This document shows, one piece after another, positions 1-5,627 of a stretch of DNA of 5,882 bases; within the stretch, counting starts at the first letter, position 1; the number at the start of each line of letters is the position of its first letter. The translations under genes were made by a program, and so were the position numbers. Origin of the DNA: UMGS1613 sp045636225 (GTDB lineage Bacteria > Bacillota_I > Bacilli_A > RF39 > UBA660); contig JAZTXB010000001.1 in assembly GCA_045636225.1 (NCBI GenBank), positions 1-5,882 on the forward strand, given 5' to 3'. A model generated the notes under the pieces. The model was not told the DNA's origin. It searched no databases and worked only from the letters and a program-made list of their open reading frames with translations.

Positions 1-168
1 CCTATAAAAAAAGGTGATGTAGTAGGCAAATTATATGTAAAAAATGATAATAAAACAATAAATACAGTTGACTTAACAGTACTTGATGATGTAGATAAGT
101 GCAATTTATTTGAACTATACTTTAAAAATTTAAAAAATATACTAAGTGGTAATATTTCATTTAACTAG
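1..168 (+). CDS. dacA: D-alanyl-D-alanine carboxypeptidase (PBP5/DacA type), C-terminal end only
   Basis: The open frame begins before the window and reads 55 codons to a TAG stop. The peptide starts PIKKGDVVGKLYV and ends in a Leu/Phe-rich tail (residues about 40-50) that resembles the end of clostridial DacA proteins. In PBP5-like enzymes the small beta domain carries a pattern of the type 'P-(V/I)-K-K-G-x-x-V-G-K-L', followed by an amphipathic or membrane-associated tail. The family trims the terminal D-Ala from peptidoglycan stem peptides outside the membrane. No catalytic motif (SxxK, SxN, KTG) lies in this part, so the call rests on the C-terminal domain alone. A second dacA piece at the far end of the window, carrying the KTG box, supports the assignment indirectly. 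The stop codon lies inside the terminator stem. Confidence 0.75.
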   Translation, partial: PIKKGDVVGKLYVKNDNKTINTVDLTVLDDVDKCNLFELYFKNLKNILSGNISFN

Positions 169-188
169 ATAATTAATCTAGTTTTTTT
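163..188 (+). terminator. Intrinsic terminator of dacA
   Basis: A perfect 8-bp stem, AACTAGAT (163-170) with ATCTAGTT (176-183), encloses a 5-nt loop and runs into seven T residues at 182-188. The dacA stop codon TAG (166-168) is part of the left arm. Confidence 0.85.
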
Positions 189-212
189 ATCGTTTAAAGA
201 GTAAATGTTTAG

Positions 213-218
213 TATAAT
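213..218 (+). promoter_or_regulatory. Promoter -10 box of the 225-410 RNA gene
   Basis: A consensus TATAAT lies just after the dacA terminator and about 7 nt before the presumed RNA start near 225. No good -35 box is visible at 16-18 nt spacing, so the call rests on the -10 hexamer and its position between a terminator and a structured, terminated RNA. Confidence 0.55.
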
Positions 219-224
219 AAATTT

Positions 225-410
225 GATAGTAAGGCTCAATCTCGCATAGTACGGGGAATATCAAGAAAAGTTTTGAGATAAGTAACGAGCAAAATAAATC
301 AGAAAGGAGAAGACTTGTAGCAATACCGGTAAGCTAAGGTAACAACACATAACGAATTAGTATAAAAACCAGCAAGAGGATCTAAAATATTAAATTTTAG
401 ATTCTTTTTG
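225..410 (+). ncRNA. Free-standing structured non-coding RNA, about 185 nt, class not identified
   Basis: This stretch has no sensible ORF but has the signals of an RNA gene: TATAAT at 213-218 and an intrinsic terminator at 380-409. Visible helices: GCTC (234-237) with GAGC (287-290); CTCG (241-244) with CGGG in the run at 252-256, or alternatively with CGAG at 286-289; TCAA (261-264) with TTGA (273-276); and a nested helix TTGT (315-318)/ACAA (342-345) enclosing TACC (324-327)/GGTA (338-341). Base composition is less AT-extreme than the surroundings (for example TACGGGGA, TACCGGTAAGC), typical of a conserved RNA in a low-GC genome. Length, autonomy and lineage would suit the raiA RNA class, but I cannot confirm its consensus from memory. 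A link to the IS110 element is less likely because two terminators separate them. Confidence 0.6.
380..409 (+). terminator. Intrinsic terminator of the 225-410 RNA
   Basis: A perfect 9-bp stem, ATCTAAAAT (380-388) with ATTTTAGAT (394-402), has a 5-nt loop and is followed by TTCTTTTT. The stem can be lengthened outward by A/G-T/C pairs using 374-379 and 403-408. Confidence 0.85.
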
Positions 411-420
411 GTACTATAAA

Positions 421-469
421 AGTGTAATAATTAATTACAATAAAGTAATTGATTATTACACTTCTTTTT
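421..469 (+). terminator. Strong, possibly bidirectional terminator hairpin
   Basis: An 18-bp stem (421-438 with 445-462) has one G-U pair, a 6-nt AATAAA loop, and TTCTTTTT after it on the + strand. On the - strand the stem is followed by TTTTATAG, so it may stop transcription both ways. It lies immediately left of the IS110 structured region and may mark the insertion neighbourhood. Confidence 0.7.
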
Positions 470-650
470 ATTATGATTGAAGTGATTGGATAACGTGGTT
501 CTTTTAGAGATCAAGTTCTCGTCACAAAAAGTGTTATCCAACCTTCACATAATATATTCGTTTAAGCAAGTTGAGGATGAAATAATACTCGTGTAAAGAG
601 CCAAAATGAAGATATGTAGAGGAGTTGGAACCAATCATAATTTAAAGAAT
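470..650 (+). ncRNA. Candidate bridge RNA of the IS110 element
   Basis: Upstream of the transposase is a long imperfect hairpin. ATTATG (470-475) pairs CATAAT (548-553); TGAAG (478-482) pairs CTTCA (543-547); TTGGATAAC (486-494) pairs GTTATCCAA (533-541). A 2-nt bulge and a 3x1 internal loop separate these segments. Inside, GTG (495-497) can pair CAC (523-525), and GAGA (507-510) pairs TCTC (517-520) around a 6-nt loop. A second weak fold is possible at 600-640 (CCAA with TTGG). IS110 elements encode in this position a bridge RNA whose loops pair with donor and target DNA. The guide loops cannot be assigned without the element ends and an empty target site. The 3' limit is a guess. Confidence 0.45.
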
Positions 651-665
651 AGGAAGGAAAATAAA

Positions 666-1866
666 ATGAAGTATGGAGTTGGAATTGATATTTCAAAAGG
701 TAAAAGTACAATAGCTATATTGTCCGTTGTAGGAGAAGTTATTGAAGAACCTTTTGAAATAATTCATGATGTTAATGGATTAAAATTATTGGAGGAAAAA
801 ATAAAAGATATTCCTAAAGAAGATTTAAAAATTGTTTTAGAAGAAACAGGAACTTATCATTTACCAATACTTGGATATTTAATTGATAAAGGATATTTTG
901 TAGTAGCCGAAAATGCTTTGAAAATAAAAAAATATCTTGATCGAGGATTAAGAAAAGCTAAAACAGATAAAAAAGATGCTTATAAGTTAGCTGAGTATTG
1001 TTGTGATAATTGGTATAAGTTAAATAAAGTAAGGGAAAATGATAAAGTATATGATAATCTCAGATTTCTGTCAAGACAATATTTATGCCATATAGCAGTA
1101 CAAACAAAAAATAAATTTTTCTAATTTGAGTGATTTATTATTTCCTGGATATTATCAACTATTAGATGAAAATACATTTATATTAGGATTAGAAATCTTT
1201 AAAAAATATTATCATCCAGAAATTGTTATAAATAAAAAACAATCTCAATTTATTATAGAGATTGATAAAATTGCAAAAAAATTAGGACATAAAGGTGCGG
1301 GTATAACTTTAGCAAATAAGATTTACACACTAGCACAAAAGACTATTTCTCCACGTCCTAATAATGAATACGCACAACTATCAGCAATTAGTTGTGCTGA
1401 TGCTTTAATTTTAACAATTAAAACAACTACTACAATTATATCAGAAATGGACAAACTTGCAAGAGAATTACCAGAATATGATGTTATTAGTGAAATTCCA
1501 GGTTGTGAAAAAAAACTAACATCTAGAGTGATGGCGGAGATTGGAGATGTAAGAAGATTTAAAAATGCAGGGAGTATTATTGCTTATGCTGGCTTAGATG
1601 CTCCACCATATCAGTCAGGACAATTTGAAGCAACAAATAGGCACATATCAAAACGAGGAAACAAGTATTTAAGAAAAACAGGATATGAAGTAATGAAATC
1701 TATAAAAAGTAGTTGTAAATCAGATAACGAATTGAAATCTTATATTATAAAAAAAGAAAATGAAGGTAAATTAAAAAAAGTAGCAAAAATTGCAGGATTA
1801 AACAAATTTTTGAGAATGTATTATGGAATAGTAAAAAAGAAATATAATGAATTAGAAATATGGTAA
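666..1866 (+). pseudogene. IS110-family transposase, split by a frameshift near 1116-1121
   Basis: The family start is ATG 666 (MKYGVGIDISKGKS), with an AGGAAGGA ribosome binding site at 651-658; the in-frame ATG at 606 only adds 20 unrelated residues. Part one (666-1124) carries the RuvC-like DEDD core: D8 in GIDISK, E59 in EETGTY, D101 and D104 in KTDKKDA. It ends at TAA after NKFF. Part two continues one frame over from about 1120 (SNLSDLLFPGYYQL) to TAA at 1864-1866. It holds the Transposase_20 region with IPGCEKK, AYAGLDAPPYQSG and HISKRGNKYLRK; the catalytic Ser of the family is the S of QSG, codon 1615-1617. Rejoined, the protein has about 400 residues, normal for the family. The shift sits in a run of five T; four T would restore one frame. 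So this is either a recent one-base insertion, a sequencing error, or less likely +1 recoding. Confidence 0.85.
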
Positions 1867-2037
1867 TTTTTAGTGTTTGATAAGTTTGAAAAAAGACCTA
1901 GCAATAGGTCTGCGTTAGCATGTTTAGATATACAAATTTATAAAATTTAAAAAAATTAATAAAAACTATTGATTTTTATTAGCAAGTTTTTGTATATACT
2001 TACCAAGCTATTTTACATCATCATAGTATATTTGTAC
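1867..2037. other. Non-coding stretch between the transposase and the HTH gene promoter
   Basis: No plausible gene is seen. It contains a hairpin with a GCAA tetraloop (1894-1911) that may belong to the IS right end or act as a weak terminator without a T tract. It also has a wider inverted repeat, ATATACAAA (1928-1936) with TTTGTATAT (1989-1997), enclosing AAAAACT (1961-1967)/AGTTTTT (1985-1991). The AT content is extreme. Confidence 0.4.
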
Positions 2038-2066
2038 TTGCAAAAAAAGATAAAGTAGTATATAAT
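2038..2066 (+). promoter_or_regulatory. Sigma-A-type promoter for the HTH gene
   Basis: A -35 box TTGCAA (2038-2043) and a perfect -10 box TATAAT (2061-2066) are separated by exactly 17 nt. The expected start is near 2073, giving a leader of about 139 nt before ATG 2212. Confidence 0.6.
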
Positions 2067-2089
2067 AATCTCACAATTTGAATATTTAA

Positions 2090-2176
2090 TGCGAAATTCC
2101 TCGCAGATTTATCCCTAAGACCTAAAGAAAAACGGATATGAATGATATTAATAATTTCTAGACATTCGGATAGGGA
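2090..2176 (+). promoter_or_regulatory. Structured 5' leader of the HTH gene
   Basis: Downstream of the promoter, TGCGA (2090-2094) pairs TCGCA (2101-2105) around a 6-nt loop. TCCCTA (2112-2117) pairs TAGGGA (2171-2176) across a 53-nt interior that includes a possible GAATG (2140-2144)/CATTC (2163-2167) helix. G+C-rich complementary blocks in such AT-rich DNA suggest a selected fold or an operator. No known riboswitch signature was recognised. Confidence 0.35.
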
Positions 2177-2211
2177 CTGAATTTTAGTTCATATTAGAGG
2201 AGGTCAATCGT

Positions 2212-2580
2212 ATGAATACGAAGATAAGTGAATATTTAAATTGTAACAAATCAATGAGTTTTAATGAATTGCTTTTTTCATTTATTGATGAAAGTGGTCA
2301 TAAAGATTCAGAGATATACAAAAAGGTAGATATAGATAGAAAATTGTTTTCTAAAATAAGATGTGATAGTGATTACATTCCTCGTAGAAATGTAATCATC
2401 AAATTATGTTTAGCTTTAGAATTAGAAAGAAATGATTTTAATAAACTATTAAATTCTGCTGGATATTCTTTAAGTAATAACAAGTTTGATCAAATCGTAT
2501 CTTATTGTCTAGATAATAATGTTTATGAGCTAAGTCAAGTAAACGAGTACCTATATACCTTTTGTAGCGCTTCATTGTAG
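2212..2580 (+). CDS. Small HTH-like (XRE-type) protein with C-terminal helical tail
   Basis: The 122-residue frame has a perfect AGGAGGT ribosome binding site (2198-2204), 7 nt before ATG. Residues about 16-80 look like a small all-helical DNA-binding fold: FNELLFSFIDESGHKDSEIYKKVDIDRKLFSKIR contains a helix-turn-helix-like pattern (KDSEIYKKVDID as first helix and turn, RKLFSKIR as recognition helix). It continues with a helix IIKLCLALELE and a signature NKLLNSAGYSLSNNKFDQIVSYCL (77-100). I recall this last pattern ('LL..AGY.LS...FD.I..Y') from many uncharacterised Bacillota proteins, often as a C-terminal domain of longer ones; here it stands almost alone. It has no signal peptide or membrane segment, so it is cytoplasmic. 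It has its own promoter and terminator and lies just before the DUF2828-rtcB operon, so a regulator of that operon is plausible but not shown. An antitoxin-like role is an alternative. Confidence 0.7.
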   Translation: MNTKISEYLNCNKSMSFNELLFSFIDESGHKDSEIYKKVDIDRKLFSKIRCDSDYIPRRNVIIKLCLALELERNDFNKLLNSAGYSLSNNKFDQIVSYCLDNNVYELSQVNEYLYTFCSASL

Positions 2581-2591
2581 GCGTTTTTTTT
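2566..2591 (+). terminator. Probable terminator of the HTH gene
   Basis: A short stem AGCGC (2566-2570)/GCGTT (2581-2585, one G-U pair) with a 10-nt loop leads into a run of eight T (2584-2591). The left arm overlaps the end of the coding frame. A second hairpin directly follows, GTCGC (2592-2596)/GCGAC (2604-2608), without a T tract. Confidence 0.55.
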
Positions 2592-2621
2592 GTCGCTTTC
2601 TTCGCGACCATTTAATTTTAA

Positions 2622-2630
2622 TGATATAAT
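2622..2630 (+). promoter_or_regulatory. Extended -10 promoter for the leader RNA and DUF2828-rtcB operon
   Basis: TGATATAAT is a perfect extended -10 element (TG, one base, TATAAT). No -35 box stands out, which extended -10 promoters tolerate. The predicted start near 2637 leaves about 230 nt of leader before ATG 2867. Confidence 0.6.
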
Positions 2631-2650
2631 ATAATTAATTCAGTCAAGGG

Positions 2651-2760
2651 GAAAAAGACACATACAGCAAAATAAAAAGATATTCGAATCTTAAATAATA
2701 TCGAAAGATGTTATTTAGTGTCTTGTAAAAAAAGCCATATACAGCAATAAAAGGGAAATA
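2651..2760 (+). repeat. Diverged direct repeat: 5' parts of the two leader RNA copies
   Basis: The stretches 2652-2681 and 2729-2760 align: both have an A run, AAG, a C/A-rich stem strand, then ATACAGCAA followed by an A-rich ATAAAA segment. The 3' ends of the copies also share CTTGTA (2722-2727 and 2833-2838). The hairpins between them differ, so this looks like an old duplication kept for structure rather than a recent copy. Confidence 0.6.
2655..2727 (+). ncRNA. Structured leader RNA, copy 1 of a tandem pair
   Basis: A compact three-way junction can be drawn without gaps. P1 is AAGACAC (2655-2661) with GTGTCTT (2718-2724), 7 bp. A 15-nt junction strand follows (2662-2676, containing ATACAGCAA). 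P2 is AAGAT (2677-2681)/ATCTT (2688-2692). P3 is a 10-bp stem (2693-2702 with 2707-2716, one G-U) capped by a GAAA tetraloop. One A (2717) precedes the P1 3' strand. GTA (2725-2727) could pair with TAC (2663-2665) as a pseudoknot next to P1. There is no terminator after it, so it probably reads into copy 2 and the DUF2828 gene. It could be a Y-RNA-like partner of that protein or a regulatory leader; the class was not recognised. Confidence 0.6.
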
Positions 2761-2838
2761 TATTGTGTATATTCATGTTGGATGAATTCTTGCGGAAATC
2801 ACTCTCCAGCAATATGAGTGATTCCGTTGTGGCTTGTA
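2732..2838 (+). ncRNA. Structured leader RNA, copy 2 of a tandem pair
   Basis: This has the same plan as copy 1. P1 is AAGCCATA (2732-2739) with TGTGGCTT (2828-2835), 8 bp with one U-G. The 15-nt junction strand is 2740-2754 (TACAGCAATAAAAGG). P2 is 2755-2762 with 2768-2774, 7 bp with one bulged A. A linker follows (2775-2792). P3 is 2793-2804 with 2816-2826, 11 bp with one bulged A and an 11-nt loop. One T (2827) precedes the P1 3' strand. GTA (2836-2838) could pair TAC (2740-2742), as in copy 1. P1 differs from copy 1 by an A-U to C-G double change and a C-G to U-G change, which supports pairing. It ends 14 nt before the DUF2828 ribosome binding site (2853-2858), close enough to influence translation. 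Confidence 0.6.
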
Positions 2839-2866
2839 TTGACTATAATATAGGGAGGTAATACTT

Positions 2867-4300
2867 ATGAATTTATTAGATGGAATGAAAAAAAACAGCA
2901 CTATAACTAACACGAAAGGCTCTGAATATTATATGACTACATATGATAGTAATTTAGATGTTTTTACTATGTTATCTAGATATAACTCTAATGAAGAATT
3001 AATTAGAGTATTTAATAATGCATTAAATGAAAATGAAGAGTTAGCATTAGCAAACTTACTATATGTGTTAGATATTAGAGGTGGAAAAGGAGAAAGAAGA
3101 ATCTTTAAGACTATTTTTAAAGACTTATGTCTAAATCATACTTCCTCTGCACTAAGAGTATTACCATTCATTAGTGAATTAGGAAGATATGATTATATTC
3201 TAGTAGGAATTGATACACCTATTGAAAAAGAAGTAATATCTTTGATAAAAAAACAATTAGAAATAGATATGGAATCAGAAAATCCATCATTACTTGCTAA
3301 ATGGTTACCAAGTCATAGAACACATAATGTTAATAGCATACTAGCTAAAAAAATTATAAAAAATTTAAATATGACAGAAAAAGAATATAGACAAACACTT
3401 TCAAATCTAAGAAAGAAATTAAACATTGTTGAAAAAAATCTTACTGAAAAAATATATGAAAATATTGATTTCAGTAAAGTTCCAACAAAAGCAATGCTTA
3501 AATATACTAATGCTTATATGAAAAGAATGTCTAACGAATATTCTAAATATAAAGATGATGTAAAAAAAGGAGAAACAAAAATTAATACTGAAGGATTATT
3601 TGCATATGAAATTGTAAAGAAATTATTATGGGGAACAAACACCGATGAAGGTTTATATGATTTAATGTGGAATAATCAAAAAGATGTATTAAAAGGGTGT
3701 GAAACTAATGTGTTAGTAATGGCTGATACATCAGGTTCAATGACTTGTCATGGTGGAATTCCATACGCAACATCAATTGGGTTAGCATTATATACAGCAC
3801 AGAGAAATACAGGAATATTCAAAAATCACTTTATTACATTCTCAGATAAACCATATTTATGCGAAATAAAAGGAAAAACTATAAAAGATAAGATAGCAAA
3901 TATCCCATCAATTGTAGCAAATACTGATATTGATAAAGCATTTGAGTTAATTCTAAAAACAGCAAAAGAGAACAAACTAAAACAAGAAGAATTACCAAGT
4001 CATTTATTGATAATTTCAGATATGGAATTTGATAGAGGAGTTTATTCTGAAAGTGGAACAAACTTTGATGGTTGGAAACAAGCCTTTAAGTCAGCAGGAT
4101 ATAAACTTCCAATCATTATATTCTGGAATGTTGCTGGTAGAACACCTGCAACTAGATTCGATAATGATGTAGCAATGATTAGTGGATTTTCAACAAATAT
4201 ATTAGAAAATTTATTAACATTAGAATATTATACACCAACTAATATAATGCTAGAAAAATTAGCAATTTATCTAGAAATGTTGAAAAATAACAACAATTAA
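2867..4300 (+). CDS. TROVE/vWA-type RNA-binding protein of the DUF2828 family (Ro60-like)
   Basis: This 477-residue protein has an SD of GGGAGG (2853-2858), 8 nt before ATG. The N-terminal part (about 20-275) is helical and carries the hallmarks I associate with DUF2828: LANLLYVLDIRGGKGERRIFK (61-81), LPFISELGRYDYIL (99-112), AKWLPSHRTHN (144-154). The C-terminal part (280-470) is a von Willebrand A fold with a complete metal-binding MIDAS site: D287-T-S-G-S291, T353 in ANTDID, and D385 in LIISDME. DUF2828 has been linked to the TROVE-vWA fold of Ro60/Rsr, ring-shaped proteins that bind Y RNAs and misfolded or damaged RNA; that link is from the literature as I recall it, not visible here. It has no signal peptide or membrane helix. 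It precedes rtcB by 118 nt, paralleling the rsr-rtcB clusters of other bacteria. RNA binding is inferred; a metal-dependent vWA role is well supported. Confidence 0.85.
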   Translation: MNLLDGMKKNSTITNTKGSEYYMTTYDSNLDVFTMLSRYNSNEELIRVFNNALNENEELALANLLYVLDIRGGKGERRIFKTIFKDLCLNHTSSALRVLPFISELGRYDYILVGIDTPIEKEVISLIKKQLEIDMESENPSLLAKWLPSHRTHNVNSILAKKIIKNLNMTEKEYRQTLSNLRKKLNIVEKNLTEKIYENIDFSKVPTKAMLKYTNAYMKRMSNEYSKYKDDVKKGETKINTEGLFAYEIVKKLLWGTNTDEGLYDLMWNNQKDVLKGCETNVLVMADTSGSMTCHGGIPYATSIGLALYTAQRNTGIFKNHFITFSDKPYLCEIKGKTIKDKIANIPSIVANTDIDKAFELILKTAKENKLKQEELPSHLLIISDMEFDRGVYSESGTNFDGWKQAFKSAGYKLPIIIFWNVAGRTPATRFDNDVAMISGFSTNILENLLTLEYYTPTNIMLEKLAIYLEMLKNNNN

Positions 4301-4311
4301 ACGAGAACGAT

Positions 4312-4370
4312 ATAAGTTAAAACATTTATTAATAGTTAACAATAATTATTATTAAGTGTTTTAACTTATT
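4312..4370 (+). other. Long hairpin between the DUF2828 gene and rtcB
   Basis: A 16-bp stem (4312-4327 with 4354-4369, one G-U pair) encloses a 26-nt AT-only-like loop containing GTTAAC and a palindromic AATAATTATT. It is followed by TTTTAAAAG at 4369-4377, a poor T tract, so it may be a leaky terminator that lowers rtcB expression, a stabiliser of the upstream mRNA end, or a processing site. No separate rtcB promoter is clear after it. Confidence 0.6.
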
Positions 4371-4418
4371 TTAAAAGAAATTGATTAAATATATTTTTAG
4401 AAAAGAGGGGATAACAAT

Positions 4419-5627
4419 ATGAAAGATTTAAAAATATTTACAAATAATATAGATGAAAAAGCTATTGAACAAATAGATTTATTATTAGAACAGGATGCAT
4501 TTAAAAATAGCAAAATTAGAATTATGCCAGATGTTCACGCAGGAAAAGGTTGTGTTATTGGATTTACAGGTGATTTAGGTAATAAAGTAATACCAAATAT
4601 AGTTGGAGTTGATATCGGTTGTGGAATGTTTTGTGCTAATTTAGGAAAAATCAAAATAGATTTTAAAAAATTAGACGATTTTATTAATAATAATGTTCCA
4701 AGTGGAATGAATGTTAATGAAACTAAAATGGCTGATTTTGATTTAACTAGATTATACTGTTACGATAAATTGAAACACAATCAATGGATAGAAAATTCTA
4801 TTGGTTCATTAGGCGGTGGAAATCACTTCATTGAAATAGATGTTGCTGATGACGGTGATAATTATTTAGTTATTCACTCTGGTTCAAGAAATTTAGGAGT
4901 TCAAGTAGCAGATTATTACCAAGATTTAGCTGATCAAGTTTGTAATCACGATTTGTTGGGATATGAAAAGAAACGTAAAGAAATATTAACAACATATAAA
5001 CAATTGGGTAAAGCACAAGAAATACAGGATGATCTAGATGAATTAAAAAAAGAATTAGAGAAAAATAAAAACAAAATTCCATATGAATTAGCATATTTAC
5101 AAAATGAACAAAGAGATGCATATTTACACGATATGAAAATATGTCAAGACTTTGCAATATTAAATAGATATACAATGGCTAAAATGATTGCAGATTATAT
5201 GGGATGGAATTTAGATAATTATTTTGAATCAGTACATAATTATATATCTTTTGAAGATAATATTGTAAGAAAAGGAGCAATTTCTGCTAAAAAAGGAGAA
5301 CAAGTTATTATTCCAATTAATATGAGAGATGGTTGTATCATTGGTATTGGAAAAGGAAATGCTGATTGGAATAATTCTGCTCCACATGGTGCAGGTAGAA
5401 TAATATCAAGAATGCAAGCAAAAGAATTAATTAATTTAGAAGAATATAAAAAATCTATGGAAAATATTTATACGACTTCTGTAACAGAAGAAACAAAAGA
5501 TGAAGCACCTTTTGTGTATAAACCAATAGCAGAAATATTGGAACATATTGTTCCAACGGTTGAAGTAACAAAAATTGTTAAACCTGTATATAATTTTAAA
5601 TCATCTGAAGTTTTAACGTTTAAATAA
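4419..5627 (+). CDS. rtcB: RtcB-family RNA ligase (GTP-dependent, 3'-phosphate/2',3'-cyclic phosphate joining)
   Basis: This 402-residue protein has SD AGAGGGG (4404-4410), 8 nt before ATG. RtcB joins RNA 3'-phosphate or 2',3'-cyclic phosphate ends to 5'-OH ends using GTP and Mn2+, acting in tRNA or rRNA repair. Motifs in order: MPDVHAGKGCVIG (36-48); VGVDIGCGM with metal ligands D65 and C68; GSLGGGNHFIEI with N135 and H136; VIHSGSRNLG with H153; ESVHNYIS with H273; RKGAISA (284-290); and APHGAGR with H323, the expected guanylylation site. All core residues are present, so the enzyme should be active. Length fits the shorter bacterial RtcB group. Residues about 183-220 form a Lys/Glu-rich, probably coiled-coil insertion before the conserved PYELAYL. 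It is probably co-transcribed with the DUF2828 gene. No archease or RtcA gene is in the window. Confidence 0.95.
   Translation: MKDLKIFTNNIDEKAIEQIDLLLEQDAFKNSKIRIMPDVHAGKGCVIGFTGDLGNKVIPNIVGVDIGCGMFCANLGKIKIDFKKLDDFINNNVPSGMNVNETKMADFDLTRLYCYDKLKHNQWIENSIGSLGGGNHFIEIDVADDGDNYLVIHSGSRNLGVQVADYYQDLADQVCNHDLLGYEKKRKEILTTYKQLGKAQEIQDDLDELKKELEKNKNKIPYELAYLQNEQRDAYLHDMKICQDFAILNRYTMAKMIADYMGWNLDNYFESVHNYISFEDNIVRKGAISAKKGEQVIIPINMRDGCIIGIGKGNADWNNSAPHGAGRIISRMQAKELINLEEYKKSMENIYTTSVTEETKDEAPFVYKPIAEILEHIVPTVEVTKIVKPVYNFKSSEVLTFK

Larger units (their letters stand above)
463..1911 (+). mobile_element. IS110-family insertion sequence (ends approximate)
   Basis: The element is recognised by its DEDD transposase (666-1866) and the long structured non-coding segment before it. 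IS110-group elements have no terminal inverted repeats and usually no clear target duplication, so the ends cannot be fixed from one copy. The left end is placed just after the 421-462 hairpin. The right end is placed after a small hairpin at 1894-1911 (AGACCTA, GCAA loop, TAGGTCT) soon after the transposase stop. A long 5' and short 3' non-coding end matches IS110 proper rather than the IS1111 group, where the guide RNA lies downstream of the gene. Confidence 0.6.

Noticed and set aside
606..665. Upstream in-frame ATG extending the transposase by 20 residues
   Set aside because: The added peptide has no family match, there is no ribosome binding site, and the region is part of the structured 5' end. 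ATG 666 has an SD and starts the conserved GIDISK domain.
2049..2074. Similarity of this stretch to the transposase interior at 1039-1063 (GATAAAGTA...ATAATCTCA), possible remnant of a second IS copy
   Set aside because: The match is about 20 bases of AT-rich sequence with a gap, does not extend either way, and overlaps a good promoter; chance is likely.
2683..2690. TTCGAATC resembling a tRNA T-loop, which would fit a YrlA-type Y RNA
   Set aside because: The flanking bases do not form a T-arm around a 7-nt loop; the stem that forms is AAGAT/ATCTT with a 6-nt loop, and the other tRNA-like arms are missing.
2844..2849. Perfect TATAAT just before the DUF2828 ribosome binding site
   Set aside because: A start from it would fall within the Shine-Dalgarno sequence (2853-2858), and no -35 or TG extension is present. 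The extended -10 at 2622-2630 is better.
3879..4061. Minus-strand open frame inside the DUF2828 gene
   Set aside because: Leu/Tyr-rich low-complexity peptide opposite a conserved vWA domain; antisense shadow.
4870..5175. Minus-strand open frame inside rtcB
   Set aside because: Antisense of conserved RtcB motifs, no ribosome binding site, no recognisable domain.
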